Shown piece by piece: positions 34,197 to 42,635 of a stretch of DNA of 64,000 nucleotides. Within the stretch, counting starts at the first letter, position 1; the number at the start of each line of letters is the position of its first letter. Under the pieces are notes generated by a model. The model saw nothing but the letters and a program-made list of their open reading frames with translations. It was not told where the DNA came from and did no database searches. The DNA lies in the NCBI GenBank assembly GCA_026993355.1, contig JALWTX010000008.1, positions 1 to 64,000 on the forward strand, written 5' to 3'. The position numbers and the translations under genes were made by a program. Source of the stretch: Flavobacteriales bacterium (GTDB lineage Bacteria > Bacteroidota > Bacteroidia > Flavobacteriales > Flavobacteriaceae).

Positions 34197-34655
34197 TTAA
34201 CCAAATATTTTTTTAAGAACCCATGCCGGTCCGATAAGTAAAAATTGTAAATCTTTAAAAAATGAAGGCTTTTTTCCTTCAACTTTATGCCCGTAAAATT
34301 GACCTATCCATGCCAAAATGAATAAGGCCAAACTAACATAAAAAAGAGGGACTAGTTTACTTAAATAATAATTTCCCACAAGAGCCAATATGGATAGTAA
34401 CAACATTTCTGTAAAGGTTTTGAAAGAAAGTTGCCAATAAAAAATAAGTGTTAGTAACAGAAAAACCGTTGCCCAGTTTGCAATTAATGGATGGTGGAAA
34501 GGCAAAATTTTTTGTAACCAAGTGGCATCAAGACTCATCAGCATTCCAACAATGCTAAAAAAAATGATGGGGACACAAATAAAATGAATACGTTGGTTTA
34601 CCGGATTTTGGTGACTTTCGGCATATTCATCAAACCATTGTGCTTGTGATTTCAT
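34197..34655 (-). CDS. Mpo1-like / DUF962 membrane protein
   Basis: 152 residues. The N-terminus WFDEYAESHQNPVNQRIHFICVP and C-terminus GHKVEGKKPSFFKDLQFLLIGPAWVL are the two conserved His-containing signatures of the DUF962/Mpo1 family. The region between holds three or four membrane helices. Yeast Mpo1 is an iron-dependent dioxygenase that shortens 2-hydroxy fatty acids; the His residues fit iron ligands. Whether the bacterial member has this activity is not known to me. Confidence 0.88.
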   Translation of the reverse strand: MKSQAQWFDEYAESHQNPVNQRIHFICVPIIFFSIVGMLMSLDATWLQKILPFHHPLIANWATVFLLLTLIFYWQLSFKTFTEMLLLSILALVGNYYLSKLVPLFYVSLALFILAWIGQFYGHKVEGKKPSFFKDLQFLLIGPAWVLKKIFG

Positions 34656-34774
34656 ACTTCATTAAGTTTTTGTAAAAATAATCAAAACAAATTAAATAAA
34701 ACATATTGATCTTAAGTTTTAAACTTTTATCAAAGATATTTTTAGTTTTGTATAAATGTCTTAAAGAATTTTGT

Positions 34775-34782
34775 TATTTTTG
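34775..34782 (+). promoter_or_regulatory. -7 element of the FG-GAP protein gene
   Basis: TATTTTTG, 18 bases before the ATG at 34801. TTTG at 34747-34750 is a possible -33 box with a long spacer (24). This rules out the TTG at 34771 as a start. Confidence 0.5.
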
Positions 34783-34800
34783 TTTAGAACACAAACAAAA

Positions 34801-36213
34801 ATGTATATGAAAAAAATTACTTTCTTATTTTTATGGATTGGCTTAAATGTATTTGGCCAAAATTTTGTCGATGCAACCGGTAATTTACCACAATTGGCTT
34901 TTGGTTTTTCGGCCTGGGGAGATTATGACGGCGATGGCGATTTGGACTTGTATTACACCGGGCAGTTAAATAGCAATAATACCGGTGGATTGTATCAGAA
35001 TAACCAGGGCAATTTTACTTTGGTTGCCAATTCGGGTTTGCCCTTGAGAAGTTTAGGGGCTGCTGTTTGGGGTGATCTTGATAATGATCAAGATTTGGAT
35101 ATTATTATTACCGGATATAACGGAACAATTGCCGTAACTGGTGTTTATTTAAACAATGGGAATGGCACTTTTAGTTTGCATAGTACAAATTTACCCGGTC
35201 TAGAATATAGCGATGTAGCATTAGCCGACCTCAATGGCGATGGTATTTTAGATTTGGGCTTGACAGGTTTGAACTTATCAGCTAATGTAAAAATGGCAAA
35301 GATCTATTTAGGTAGTGGTAATGGGAACTTTAATGAAGTAAGCGGTTTAACTTTACCGCCGATTAATAACGGACATCTTAAATTTGCCGATTATGATAAT
35401 GATGGTGATGTCGATTTTGTATTAAATGGTGAAAATACCGCAACCAATAGTCCTTATACCCATATATGGGAAAATGATGGGGCAGCTAATTTTACTGAGA
35501 AAAATTTTAGTTTACCGCAATTAAAAGAAGGGGATGTTGAATGGGGCGATACCAATAATGACGGGAAACCGGATTTAGTTATAACAGGTACAGCTACAGG
35601 TGATAGTGAAGCGCATTTGATGATTAATAATGGTACCTCTTTTGACGAAGCTCCTAATTTTAATGTGATGGGTGCACAAAACTTAGCCAATATTGAATTG
35701 GCTGATTTTAACAATGACCAAAGTTTGGATGTTTATATAGCCGGTGCTAATTACGCTAATAATACAGCCACCCTGATAGCCAAAATATATTTAAATGGTG
35801 CTGCTTCATTTTCTGAAAATACTAATGTTAATTTAGTCCCCTTACAATATGTTGATGCTCATGCGGTAGATTATGATGCAGATGGAAAAGTAGATTTATT
35901 TGAAACAGGTGTAGATGCCAATTATAGCGGAAAAACAAAATTATATCATAATGGCGCCATTAATGCTGTCAAGGATAATTTGTTAACACAATTTCGCTTA
36001 TATCCGAATCCGGCCAGTGTTAACTTACATATTGTTCCCTTAACCCATTTGCCTTACCAAGTTTTTATTAACGATCTGACCGGTAAAATGGTTTTTAACG
36101 GACAATCGGATGCGGAAATGGAAATTCGTGTGGCGGATTATCCCAAAGGTATTTATTTGGTAAAAATAGTGACAGCCAAAACAAGTTTGGTACAGAAACT
36201 GATAATAAAATAA
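34801..36213 (+). CDS. FG-GAP/VCBS-repeat protein with type IX sorting tail
   Basis: 470 residues from the ATG at 34801 (34807 also possible). A signal peptide (ending NVFGQ) is followed by seven calcium-loop motifs of the form DxDxDGxxD: DYDGDGDLD, DLDNDQDLD, DLNGDGILD, DYDNDGDVD, DTNNDGKPD, DFNNDQSLD and DYDADGKVD. Each is followed by a hydrophobic strand and Gly. Seven blades would close a single integrin-like propeller. The last 75 residues (FRLYPNPASVNLHI...GIYLVKIVTAKTSLVQKLIIK) form a type A T9SS sorting domain. It is thus a predicted secreted or surface-attached cargo. The ligand is unknown. Confidence 0.88.
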   Translation: MYMKKITFLFLWIGLNVFGQNFVDATGNLPQLAFGFSAWGDYDGDGDLDLYYTGQLNSNNTGGLYQNNQGNFTLVANSGLPLRSLGAAVWGDLDNDQDLDIIITGYNGTIAVTGVYLNNGNGTFSLHSTNLPGLEYSDVALADLNGDGILDLGLTGLNLSANVKMAKIYLGSGNGNFNEVSGLTLPPINNGHLKFADYDNDGDVDFVLNGENTATNSPYTHIWENDGAANFTEKNFSLPQLKEGDVEWGDTNNDGKPDLVITGTATGDSEAHLMINNGTSFDEAPNFNVMGAQNLANIELADFNNDQSLDVYIAGANYANNTATLIAKIYLNGAASFSENTNVNLVPLQYVDAHAVDYDADGKVDLFETGVDANYSGKTKLYHNGAINAVKDNLLTQFRLYPNPASVNLHIVPLTHLPYQVFINDLTGKMVFNGQSDAEMEIRVADYPKGIYLVKIVTAKTSLVQKLIIK

Positions 36214-36224
36214 CTTTATAAACC

Positions 36225-36256
36225 AAAAATTCCCGGATTATTTCCGGGATTTTTTG
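36225..36256. terminator. bidirectional terminator
   Basis: TCCCGGA and TCCGGGA flanked by A-run and T-run, between the convergent FG-GAP gene and gldA. Confidence 0.7.
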
Positions 36257-36265
36257 TTTAGTTAA

Positions 36266-37177
36266 CTAAGATTTTTGGGTAATTTCTTTAAATAATTGTT
36301 CCAAATTTTTATTTTTTTTATGCATTTGCAAAATTCTCAAACCATTGGTATTGGCAAAATCAAAGATCACAGGACGCATATCTTTTGTCGTATCAAAAGC
36401 CAGACACCAAATCTGATCCATTAAATTTTCGGCAGAGGCAATATGAGGTAACTGATCTAAATATTCACGTTCTATCCGCAAATCAAATTCCACTTCAATA
36501 ATTTGTTGTTGCCCTTTTTGCAATTCTTTAAGCGGTTTGTCCGCTAATATTTTCCCTTTATTAATAATCAAAACCCTGTCGGCCATCTGCTCAACTTCTT
36601 GCATTATGTGTGTCGATAATATAATGGTTTTTTGGGCTCCTAAATCTTTAATAAGTTGTCTGATTTCAACCAATTGGTTAGGGTCTAGCCCGGTAGTCGG
36701 TTCATCCAAAATTAATATTTCAGGGTCGTGAATAAGTGCTGCTGCCAGCCCCACCCGTTGACGGTAACCTTTGGACAATTGGCCGATTTTTTTGTGTGCT
36801 TCAGGACCGAGGCCGGTCATTTCAATAACTTTCTCAATACGCCTTGAATCCGTTTGATAAACGGAAGCAACAAATGCCAAATATTCGCGCACATACATAT
36901 CCAAATATAAAGGATTGTGTTCAGGCAAATAACCAATATGATGTTTGACGGCAAGTGGATTTTCCAGAACATTTTTACCGGCAATGTCTATTTGACCACT
37001 GTTGGGTTTAATGTAACCGGTCATGATTTTCATAAGAGTAGATTTACCGGCGCCATTAGGCCCCAATAGACCTACAATTTCTCCCTTTTTGACGGTTAAA
37101 GTTACGTCATCCAGCACTTTTTGAGGTCCGTAAGTTTTGGTAATATGTGCTAATTTAATTCTTTTTTCTTCTTCCAT
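36266..37177 (-). CDS. gldA: ABC transporter ATP-binding protein GldA
   Basis: 303 residues. Walker A GPNGAGKST (39-47), Q-loop region IGYLPEHNPLYLDMYV, signature LSKGYRQRVGLA, Walker B ILILDEPTTGLDP and switch STHIMQEV. A C-terminal extension of about 85 residues ends NLEQLFKEITQKS. Closest by sequence pattern to GldA, the ATPase that works with GldF and GldG in flavobacterial gliding. gldF and gldG are not in the window, so the assignment rests on sequence. It overlaps a small membrane-protein gene by 28 bases. Confidence 0.75.
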   Translation of the reverse strand: MEEEKRIKLAHITKTYGPQKVLDDVTLTVKKGEIVGLLGPNGAGKSTLMKIMTGYIKPNSGQIDIAGKNVLENPLAVKHHIGYLPEHNPLYLDMYVREYLAFVASVYQTDSRRIEKVIEMTGLGPEAHKKIGQLSKGYRQRVGLAAALIHDPEILILDEPTTGLDPNQLVEIRQLIKDLGAQKTIILSTHIMQEVEQMADRVLIINKGKILADKPLKELQKGQQQIIEVEFDLRIEREYLDQLPHIASAENLMDQIWCLAFDTTKDMRPVIFDFANTNGLRILQMHKKNKNLEQLFKEITQKS

Positions 37178-37422
37178 TTTTTGTAAATTAACCCGGCAAT
37201 ATATTGGGCAGTCATAAATGCTATTAAGTTATAAATAACCGACTGCCATGAAAAACCGGTGTGAAAATGAATTTTATTATAAATACGTAGCAAAATTATG
37301 AAAATAACGGGAATATGAATGGCTAACATCCAGTCTCTTGATTTAAATTTAGATTTGGCCCGCCAAAAACCAAAAGGAAATGCCATTAAAAAGACATAAA
37401 AAGCGAAAGTCAAATTATCCAT
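37150..37422 (-). CDS. hypothetical small membrane protein
   Basis: 90 residues from the ATG at 37422, which sits 28 bases after the leftward -7 box; an in-frame ATG at 37452 overlaps that box. Three hydrophobic segments (LTFAFYVFLMAFPFGFW, DWMLAIHIPVIFIILLRI, VIYNLIAFMTAQYIAGLIY) and a Lys-rich end. It overlaps the start of gldA by 28 bases, so the two are translated together. No family recognised. Confidence 0.65.
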   Translation of the reverse strand: MDNLTFAFYVFLMAFPFGFWRAKSKFKSRDWMLAIHIPVIFIILLRIYNKIHFHTGFSWQSVIYNLIAFMTAQYIAGLIYKKWKKKKELN

Positions 37423-37434
37423 ACTCAATTGAAA

Positions 37435-37466
37435 TTTGTTATTATCAAACAAATATAATATCTTTG
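37435..37466 (+). promoter_or_regulatory. promoter of the exonuclease-HIT operon
   Basis: TTTG at 37435-37438, spacer of 20, then TATCTTTG at 37459-37466. The ATG is at 37488. Confidence 0.7.
37450..37457 (-). promoter_or_regulatory. -7 element of the small membrane protein-gldA operon
   Basis: TATATTTG on the minus strand, within the spacer of the rightward promoter and one base from its -7 box. The two promoters cannot be occupied at once. Confidence 0.55.
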
Positions 37467-37487
37467 ATTAACAAAGTGAATTAATTG

Positions 37488-38204
37488 ATGCTTAATAATG
37501 CCCGCTTATCGCAATTTTTGTTTTTGGATATCGAAACAGTGCCTGAAATTTATAAGTTTGAGTCTTTACCGGATAAAAAAAGGGCCTTATTTGAAAAGAA
37601 AGTCCAATATAGATTAAAAGAATCCCAAACGGTCGAAGATTTATATGAGCAAGCGGGTATTTGGGCCGAATTTGGTAAGATTATTGTTATTTCCTTAGGA
37701 TTTTTTGTCAAAGATGATGGTAGCGAATTTCGCTTAAAATCTTTTGCTTCAGATAATGAAAAGGAATTATTAACCGACTTTTCAAATTTGCTGAATACCA
37801 AATATTTTCAACGTAAAGACCTTAAATTATGTGCCCATAATGGTAAGGAATTTGATTTTCCATATATTGCACGACGCATGATTATCAATGGACTTACATT
37901 GCCCAAACAACTACAAGTTTTTGGCAAAAAACCATGGGAAACACCGTTTTGTGATACCATGGAACTTTGGCGTTTTGGTGATTATAAACATTATACATCA
38001 TTGGAACTGTTAACGCACATTTTGGGGATTCCTTCGCCTAAAGAAGATATCAGTGGCAAAGATGTTGCACGGGTATATTATGAGGACAAAGATTTGGAAC
38101 GTATAAAAAAGTATTGTGAAAACGATGTCATTGCCATTGCGCAAATTATGTTGCGATATATGGGTAAAGATCTTTTAAAAAATGACCAAATTATTAGAAA
38201 ATAA
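37488..38204 (+). CDS. 3'-5' exonuclease, PolB-exonuclease-like
   Basis: 238 residues. The three exonuclease motifs of the DnaQ/PolB fold are present: FLFLDIETVPEIYKF (motif I, D-x-E), CAHNGKEFDFPYIARRM (motif II) and YCENDVIAIAQIMLRYMGK (motif III). There is no polymerase domain; this is the stand-alone family sometimes called predicted PolB-associated 3'-5' exonuclease. Probably acts in DNA repair or nucleic-acid turnover. Sixteen bases upstream of the HIT gene. Confidence 0.88.
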   Translation: MLNNARLSQFLFLDIETVPEIYKFESLPDKKRALFEKKVQYRLKESQTVEDLYEQAGIWAEFGKIIVISLGFFVKDDGSEFRLKSFASDNEKELLTDFSNLLNTKYFQRKDLKLCAHNGKEFDFPYIARRMIINGLTLPKQLQVFGKKPWETPFCDTMELWRFGDYKHYTSLELLTHILGIPSPKEDISGKDVARVYYEDKDLERIKKYCENDVIAIAQIMLRYMGKDLLKNDQIIRK

Positions 38205-38219
38205 CTAAAAATTAAAATT

Positions 38220-38624
38220 ATGGCTTCGATATTTACTAAAATTATTAACCGAGAAATACCTGCTTATATTGTGGCAGAAGATGACAAACATATTGCATTT
38301 TTAGATATTTCCCCCAATGCGCCCGGACATACATTGGTTGTCCCCAAGCAAGAAATTGATTACTTATTTGATATGCCTGAAGAAGATTATCTATCACTTA
38401 TGCAATTTGCCCGAAAAGTTGCCAAAGCGCTGGAGCAGGTTTTTACCGGGGCAAAACGTATAGGTATGGCAGTTGTAGGACTGGAAGTGCCACATGTACA
38501 TGTCCATTTAATTCCTTTAAATGAAATGAGTGATATGGATTTCAGAAAGAAAGTTGAGCTTTCTCCAAAAGATTTTGAAGAGATGCAACATGCCATTCAA
38601 ACTGCCTATAAAAATTTAGATTGA
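38220..38624 (+). CDS. HIT family protein
   Basis: 134 residues. SIFTKIINREIPAYIVAEDD is the usual start, and HVHVHLIP (His92, 94, 96) is the catalytic triad motif. A C-terminal extension of about 30 residues follows. It hydrolyses nucleotide phosphoramidates or dinucleotides; the natural substrate is unclear. Cotranscribed with the exonuclease. Its stop lies two bases from the end of the convergent DUF58 gene. Confidence 0.94.
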   Translation: MASIFTKIINREIPAYIVAEDDKHIAFLDISPNAPGHTLVVPKQEIDYLFDMPEEDYLSLMQFARKVAKALEQVFTGAKRIGMAVVGLEVPHVHVHLIPLNEMSDMDFRKKVELSPKDFEEMQHAIQTAYKNLD

Positions 38625-38626
38625 GA

Positions 38627-39541
38627 TTATTTTTGTTTAGTCAAAAAAGGAAGTAAAACCGGTTTAAATCCGCGTTGAATGTCTGCCGGCAAATAATCGA
38701 TATGATACTGGTGACAAGTGTCCTTTATTTGTTGAAAATATTTTTCAACCGCCTTTTGATAGGCGGTTTTTATTTGATTAGGATATAGATTTAGCTGTAA
38801 ATCTAATTCAGCATCGATAAATTTGGTTGGTTTATTATCAAAATCAAAGGCAAATTCTGTTTTATAATCAAATACATGTCCCAGCAAAACTTGGTGTTTA
38901 TTATACTTTAAATGACGCAAAGCTTCAAATAATTCAGTTTTATTCTTCCGGGCTTGCCACAAATCTGTAAATAATACTATTAGGCTTCGCCGATGTATAT
39001 TTTCGGCTATCTGATGTAAGTTCTTATAAGTTTCAGTTCTTTTTTTGGTGGGGTGTTCATTTAATACCTGTTCTAATTGTTTAAGAAGCATCCGGTGATG
39101 GCCTGGGTTGTTTTTTTCTTTGGCATAAAATTCATATTCTTCGGCGTAGATACTAAGTCCCATAGCGTCTCTTTGACGTTTAAAAATTTCCATTAAGGCG
39201 GCTATTGCCAGTACACTAAATTGTATTTTATTAAGATTTTTCAGGTCGAAGTTTTTACGCAAAGGATAATGCATAGAAGAGGAATTGTCCAAAATAAAAT
39301 GCACTCGCAAATTGGTTTCATCTTCAAATTTTTTGGTGTACAGCTTATCTGTTTTGGCAAAGAGTTTCCAATCTACAAACTTAGTGCTTTCGCCGGGTGT
39401 ATAAATTTTGTGTTCTAAAAACTCAGCCGAATAACCATGAAACGGACTTTTGTGCAGGCCGCTTAAAGTTCCTTCTACCACTTGTTTGGCCAACCATTCC
39501 AGGTGTGGCAATTGATAATCTTTCTTATTTAATCTAATCAT
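38627..39541 (-). CDS. DUF58 domain-containing protein
   Basis: 304 residues. The DUF58 core includes GLHKSPFHGYSAEFLEHKIYTPGESTKFVDWKLFAKTDKLYTKKFEDETNLRVHFILDNSSSM (residues about 28-90, position only), the last part being a MIDAS-like DxSxS of a von Willebrand A fold. LIVLFTDLWQ follows later. In most genomes it lies beside a MoxR ATPase and BatA/BatB; here none of these are adjacent. Cytoplasmic or membrane-peripheral, with unknown function. GH3 lies 15 bases upstream. Confidence 0.88.
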   Translation of the reverse strand: MIRLNKKDYQLPHLEWLAKQVVEGTLSGLHKSPFHGYSAEFLEHKIYTPGESTKFVDWKLFAKTDKLYTKKFEDETNLRVHFILDNSSSMHYPLRKNFDLKNLNKIQFSVLAIAALMEIFKRQRDAMGLSIYAEEYEFYAKEKNNPGHHRMLLKQLEQVLNEHPTKKRTETYKNLHQIAENIHRRSLIVLFTDLWQARKNKTELFEALRHLKYNKHQVLLGHVFDYKTEFAFDFDNKPTKFIDAELDLQLNLYPNQIKTAYQKAVEKYFQQIKDTCHQYHIDYLPADIQRGFKPVLLPFLTKQK

Positions 39542-39556
39542 TTATGCCAAAGATTT

Positions 39557-41074
39557 TTATGGGTTTAAATTTAGTAAGCGCTCTATTACTTTGCGATTGT
39601 TCAACAAACGGGGAACTTTATTTTGGCCGCCGAGTTTCCCATTTTGTTCCAGCCATTTATAAAATAAACCTACGGGGGCAACATTTATGATTGGTGGTCC
39701 CATCGTAATGTTTTTATTACGCTTAGCTTGATAATCCGAATTTAATTTTTGCAAATTCCGGTCTAACAAATAAGTAAATTTTTCAATATTTTGGGGTAAT
39801 TTCTCAAATTCAATCAACCATTCGTGGGCACCTTTTTGCCGGGTTGACATATATTTTGGGGCAACAGTGTATTCTTTAATGATGGCACCGGTTTCTTGTG
39901 CCGCTTTACTAAGTGCCCGGTCAGCCTGTTCTATGACAACTTCTTCGCCAAAAGCATTGATATAATGTTTGGTACGACCGGTAATTTTGATCCGGTAGGG
40001 TTTGGTTGAGGTAAAGCGGATGGTGTCACCTATAATATAACGCCACAACCCACCGGTAGTCGAAATAACCATAGCATAATTGACACCGGTTTCAACTTTA
40101 TGCAGTGGTAAAATTTGGGTTGAGTTCAGTTCATTGAATCCAGACACCGGTATAAACTCATAAAAAATACCATAATCAAGCATCAGTAGCATGTCAGATT
40201 TTTCAGGACTGTCTTGTAAGGCAAAAAAACCTTCGGAGGCATTATAGGTTTCCATATAATGAAATTTATCAGACGGAAAAAATTGCTCATATGCTTTTTT
40301 ATAGGGTTCAAAACTAATACCGCCATGAAAAAAAATTTCTAAATCAGGCCATATTTCCAAAACATTTTTTTTGCCGGTTTGATGCAAAGCTTCTTGCAAA
40401 AAAAGCATCATCCAGGAAGGGACGCCTGCCAAGCCGGTCAAATGACTTTTTAATGCTTTCTGTATAATTTTGTCTAATTTTTCTTCCCAATCGGCTAACA
40501 AAGCCGTTTTCTTTTCCGGAACAGTTACTAAATTAGTCCAATAAGGCATTTGGTCAATCATGATAGCTGACAGATCGCCAATGTAAGCTTGTCCTTTTTG
40601 GTGTAATTTTTTGCTACCGCCCAATTTTAAGGTTTTGCCTTTCAGTAATTTACTTTCAGGATGATGATGCAAATAATAAGCTAAGACATCCTTGGCGCCT
40701 TGATAATGGGTTAATTGCAAGGCTTCTTGTGTGACGGGAATAAATTTACTCCGGGTTCCGGTCGTCCCGCTAGATTTGGCAAACCATTTTACTTGGCCCG
40801 GCCATAAGATATCTTCCTCTCCATCTATCATTTTTTTGATATCCGTGCTTAAGGTATCATAGTTGTTTAAGGGAACTTGCTCAACGAAGCTTTCATAATT
40901 GTGAATAGCAGTAAAATTGTGTGTTTGGCCATACTTTGTTTTTTGGCCTTTTATAATCAAATTACGAAGTTGTTCTTCTTGCGTATTTAAGGGGTTTTTA
41001 ATAAACAAACGTAAATCGGACAAACGCTTATTTAACCACCAAGTTGCTATGGAATTTATAAACCCAATCTGCAT
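39557..41074 (-). CDS. GH3 auxin-responsive-promoter family protein
   Basis: 505 residues of the ANL adenylate-forming superfamily, GH3 branch. KSSGTTGTRSKFIPVT is the ATP-binding P-loop; YMETYNASEGFFA and YRIKITGRTKHYINAFGEEV are the A5 and hinge/A8 regions. It is expected to adenylate a carboxylate and transfer it to an amine or other acceptor. Plant members conjugate auxin or jasmonate to amino acids; the bacterial substrate is unknown. Divergent from the DUF2797 gene and followed by DUF58. Confidence 0.93.
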   Translation of the reverse strand: MQIGFINSIATWWLNKRLSDLRLFIKNPLNTQEEQLRNLIIKGQKTKYGQTHNFTAIHNYESFVEQVPLNNYDTLSTDIKKMIDGEEDILWPGQVKWFAKSSGTTGTRSKFIPVTQEALQLTHYQGAKDVLAYYLHHHPESKLLKGKTLKLGGSKKLHQKGQAYIGDLSAIMIDQMPYWTNLVTVPEKKTALLADWEEKLDKIIQKALKSHLTGLAGVPSWMMLFLQEALHQTGKKNVLEIWPDLEIFFHGGISFEPYKKAYEQFFPSDKFHYMETYNASEGFFALQDSPEKSDMLLMLDYGIFYEFIPVSGFNELNSTQILPLHKVETGVNYAMVISTTGGLWRYIIGDTIRFTSTKPYRIKITGRTKHYINAFGEEVVIEQADRALSKAAQETGAIIKEYTVAPKYMSTRQKGAHEWLIEFEKLPQNIEKFTYLLDRNLQKLNSDYQAKRNKNITMGPPIINVAPVGLFYKWLEQNGKLGGQNKVPRLLNNRKVIERLLNLNP

Positions 41075-41111
41075 ATTTTTGTGTATATTTAGGCAATCAA
41101 TTTACAAAAAA

Positions 41112-41903
41112 ATGTATTACGAAGCAGTATTAAAACGTATGACCACCGAATTGTCAGAGCCTGTCCGCTACTATTTGGATATGAAGGATGACTTCATAAT
41201 TTTAAATAATCTTTTAGGTAAAAAATTGACCGTAGAATTTAAACGATATGAATGTTTAAGTTGTGGAGAAGATTTACCTATTTTTTCACAGGGTTTATGC
41301 AGAAAATGTTATTTTGAGAGCCCGCAAGTAGGCGAGTGGGTCATGAAACCTGAATTAAGTAAAGCGCATTTGGGTATCGAAGACCGGGATTTGTCCTATG
41401 AACAAGCGGTTCAACTTCAGCCACATATTGTCTATTTGGCCAAAACCAGCGACATTAAAGTAGGTGTAACCCGTAAGACCCAAGTGCCATATCGATGGAT
41501 AGACCAAGGCGCTGATGCTGCCATGCCTATTTTAGAAACCCCTAACCGTTTTTTGGCCGGACAGGCAGAAGTAATTATAAAACAATATATTACCGATAAA
41601 ACAAGCTGGCAAAAAATGTTGAAAGGTATGTCAACAGATAAAGACTTAAAGCAAGTAAGCGAAGAAGTGAAAGCTTATTTACCTGAAGATTTATCAGCTT
41701 ATTGGATTGATGAGGCGGATATTGTGAATATACATTATCCGGTTTTAAAATATCCGGAGAAAATAAAAAGCTTGAATTTAAAAAAACTGTCCGGTTTTGA
41801 AGGTGTATTATCCGGTATCAAAGGACAATATTTAATTTTTGATGACGGCCGTGTTTTTAACGTGCGCAATCATTCAGGTTATGTTGTGGGCTTAAAATTT
41901 TAG
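41112..41903 (+). CDS. DUF2797 family zinc-binding protein
   Basis: 263 residues from the ATG at 41112; the upstream open frame runs through the divergent gene. Two Cys pairs, CLSCGEDLPIFSQGLCRKC, look like a zinc ribbon. HIVYLAKTSDIKVGVTRKTQVPYRWIDQGA and AGQAEVIIKQYITDKTSWQKML are the conserved core, which resembles a GIY-YIG-like fold. Function unknown. Its last 12 bases overlap the convergent gene. Confidence 0.88.
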   Translation: MYYEAVLKRMTTELSEPVRYYLDMKDDFIILNNLLGKKLTVEFKRYECLSCGEDLPIFSQGLCRKCYFESPQVGEWVMKPELSKAHLGIEDRDLSYEQAVQLQPHIVYLAKTSDIKVGVTRKTQVPYRWIDQGADAAMPILETPNRFLAGQAEVIIKQYITDKTSWQKMLKGMSTDKDLKQVSEEVKAYLPEDLSAYWIDEADIVNIHYPVLKYPEKIKSLNLKKLSGFEGVLSGIKGQYLIFDDGRVFNVRNHSGYVVGLKF

Positions 41904-42470
41904 TTTGGCCTTGGTCCGGTAAATTTCTTTATTGAAAAAATGACCGGTATGTTGGTCAATGACTTCAAATATCATATAAATACTAAAACGCATTTTTTCG
42001 ACCGGAATGTTCTCTTTTTCATTTACCAAATAGAAATTTTTAACTTTTCTGTAAGCCAATACTTTCCCGTTTTTTTTAATGATTTTATCAAATTTATTCC
42101 AGTTTGAAGACGGATTGTAACCAAAATATTGGAAAAACTCAGGGTTGACTTTCAGTTCCTTTTTCGGGTTGAATTTATGTTCGGAATAGACTTTTTGCGG
42201 GAGGTAATTTAAATCTTTAATCGTTTCGGAAGGCGCCAGTTTGTAATAGTCTTTTGTAAAAGATGTATTGACAAATACACCATTAAATTTTTCCGGTTGA
42301 TTGTATACAAAAATCAGGGTAAAAGGGGTTCTCTTAATCTTAACGGTATTGTTATCCAAACGAATGCTGTCAATCCCTTGTTTGAGGTAAACATCAATAG
42401 GCGCTGATGTTTGTCCTTGTATGAATAAACTTGATAAAAGCCCGGTTAAAAGAAAAAATAATTTTTGCAT
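41892..42470 (-). CDS. hypothetical secreted protein
   Basis: 192 residues from the ATG at 42470, chosen because a likely -7 box (TATTTTTA at 42497-42490) excludes earlier starts. Signal peptide MQKLFFLLTGLLSSLFIQGQ. The mature part is Lys- and aromatic-rich, beta-like, with no family recognised. It overlaps the 3' end of the DUF2797 gene on the other strand by 12 bases. The space 42471-42635 shows only this promoter and that of fabD. Confidence 0.6.
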   Translation of the reverse strand: MQKLFFLLTGLLSSLFIQGQTSAPIDVYLKQGIDSIRLDNNTVKIKRTPFTLIFVYNQPEKFNGVFVNTSFTKDYYKLAPSETIKDLNYLPQKVYSEHKFNPKKELKVNPEFFQYFGYNPSSNWNKFDKIIKKNGKVLAYRKVKNFYLVNEKENIPVEKMRFSIYMIFEVIDQHTGHFFNKEIYRTKAKLKF

Positions 42471-42602
42471 AAGTAACATTACAATGCTGTAAAAATACAA
42501 AAAAAATAAGAACCTTAAATTTTTTATATTTTTAAAAAAAATAACTTTTTAGGCTTGTTTTTAACCGCTTATAGCGTGTCGTTATTTTAAGTTAAATTTA
42601 TG

Positions 42603-42610
42603 TATTTTTG
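42603..42610 (+). promoter_or_regulatory. -7 element of fabD
   Basis: TATTTTTG, 25 bases before the ATG at 42636. Confidence 0.5.
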
Positions 42611-42635
42611 CCATAAACATTAATAAGTTATAATT

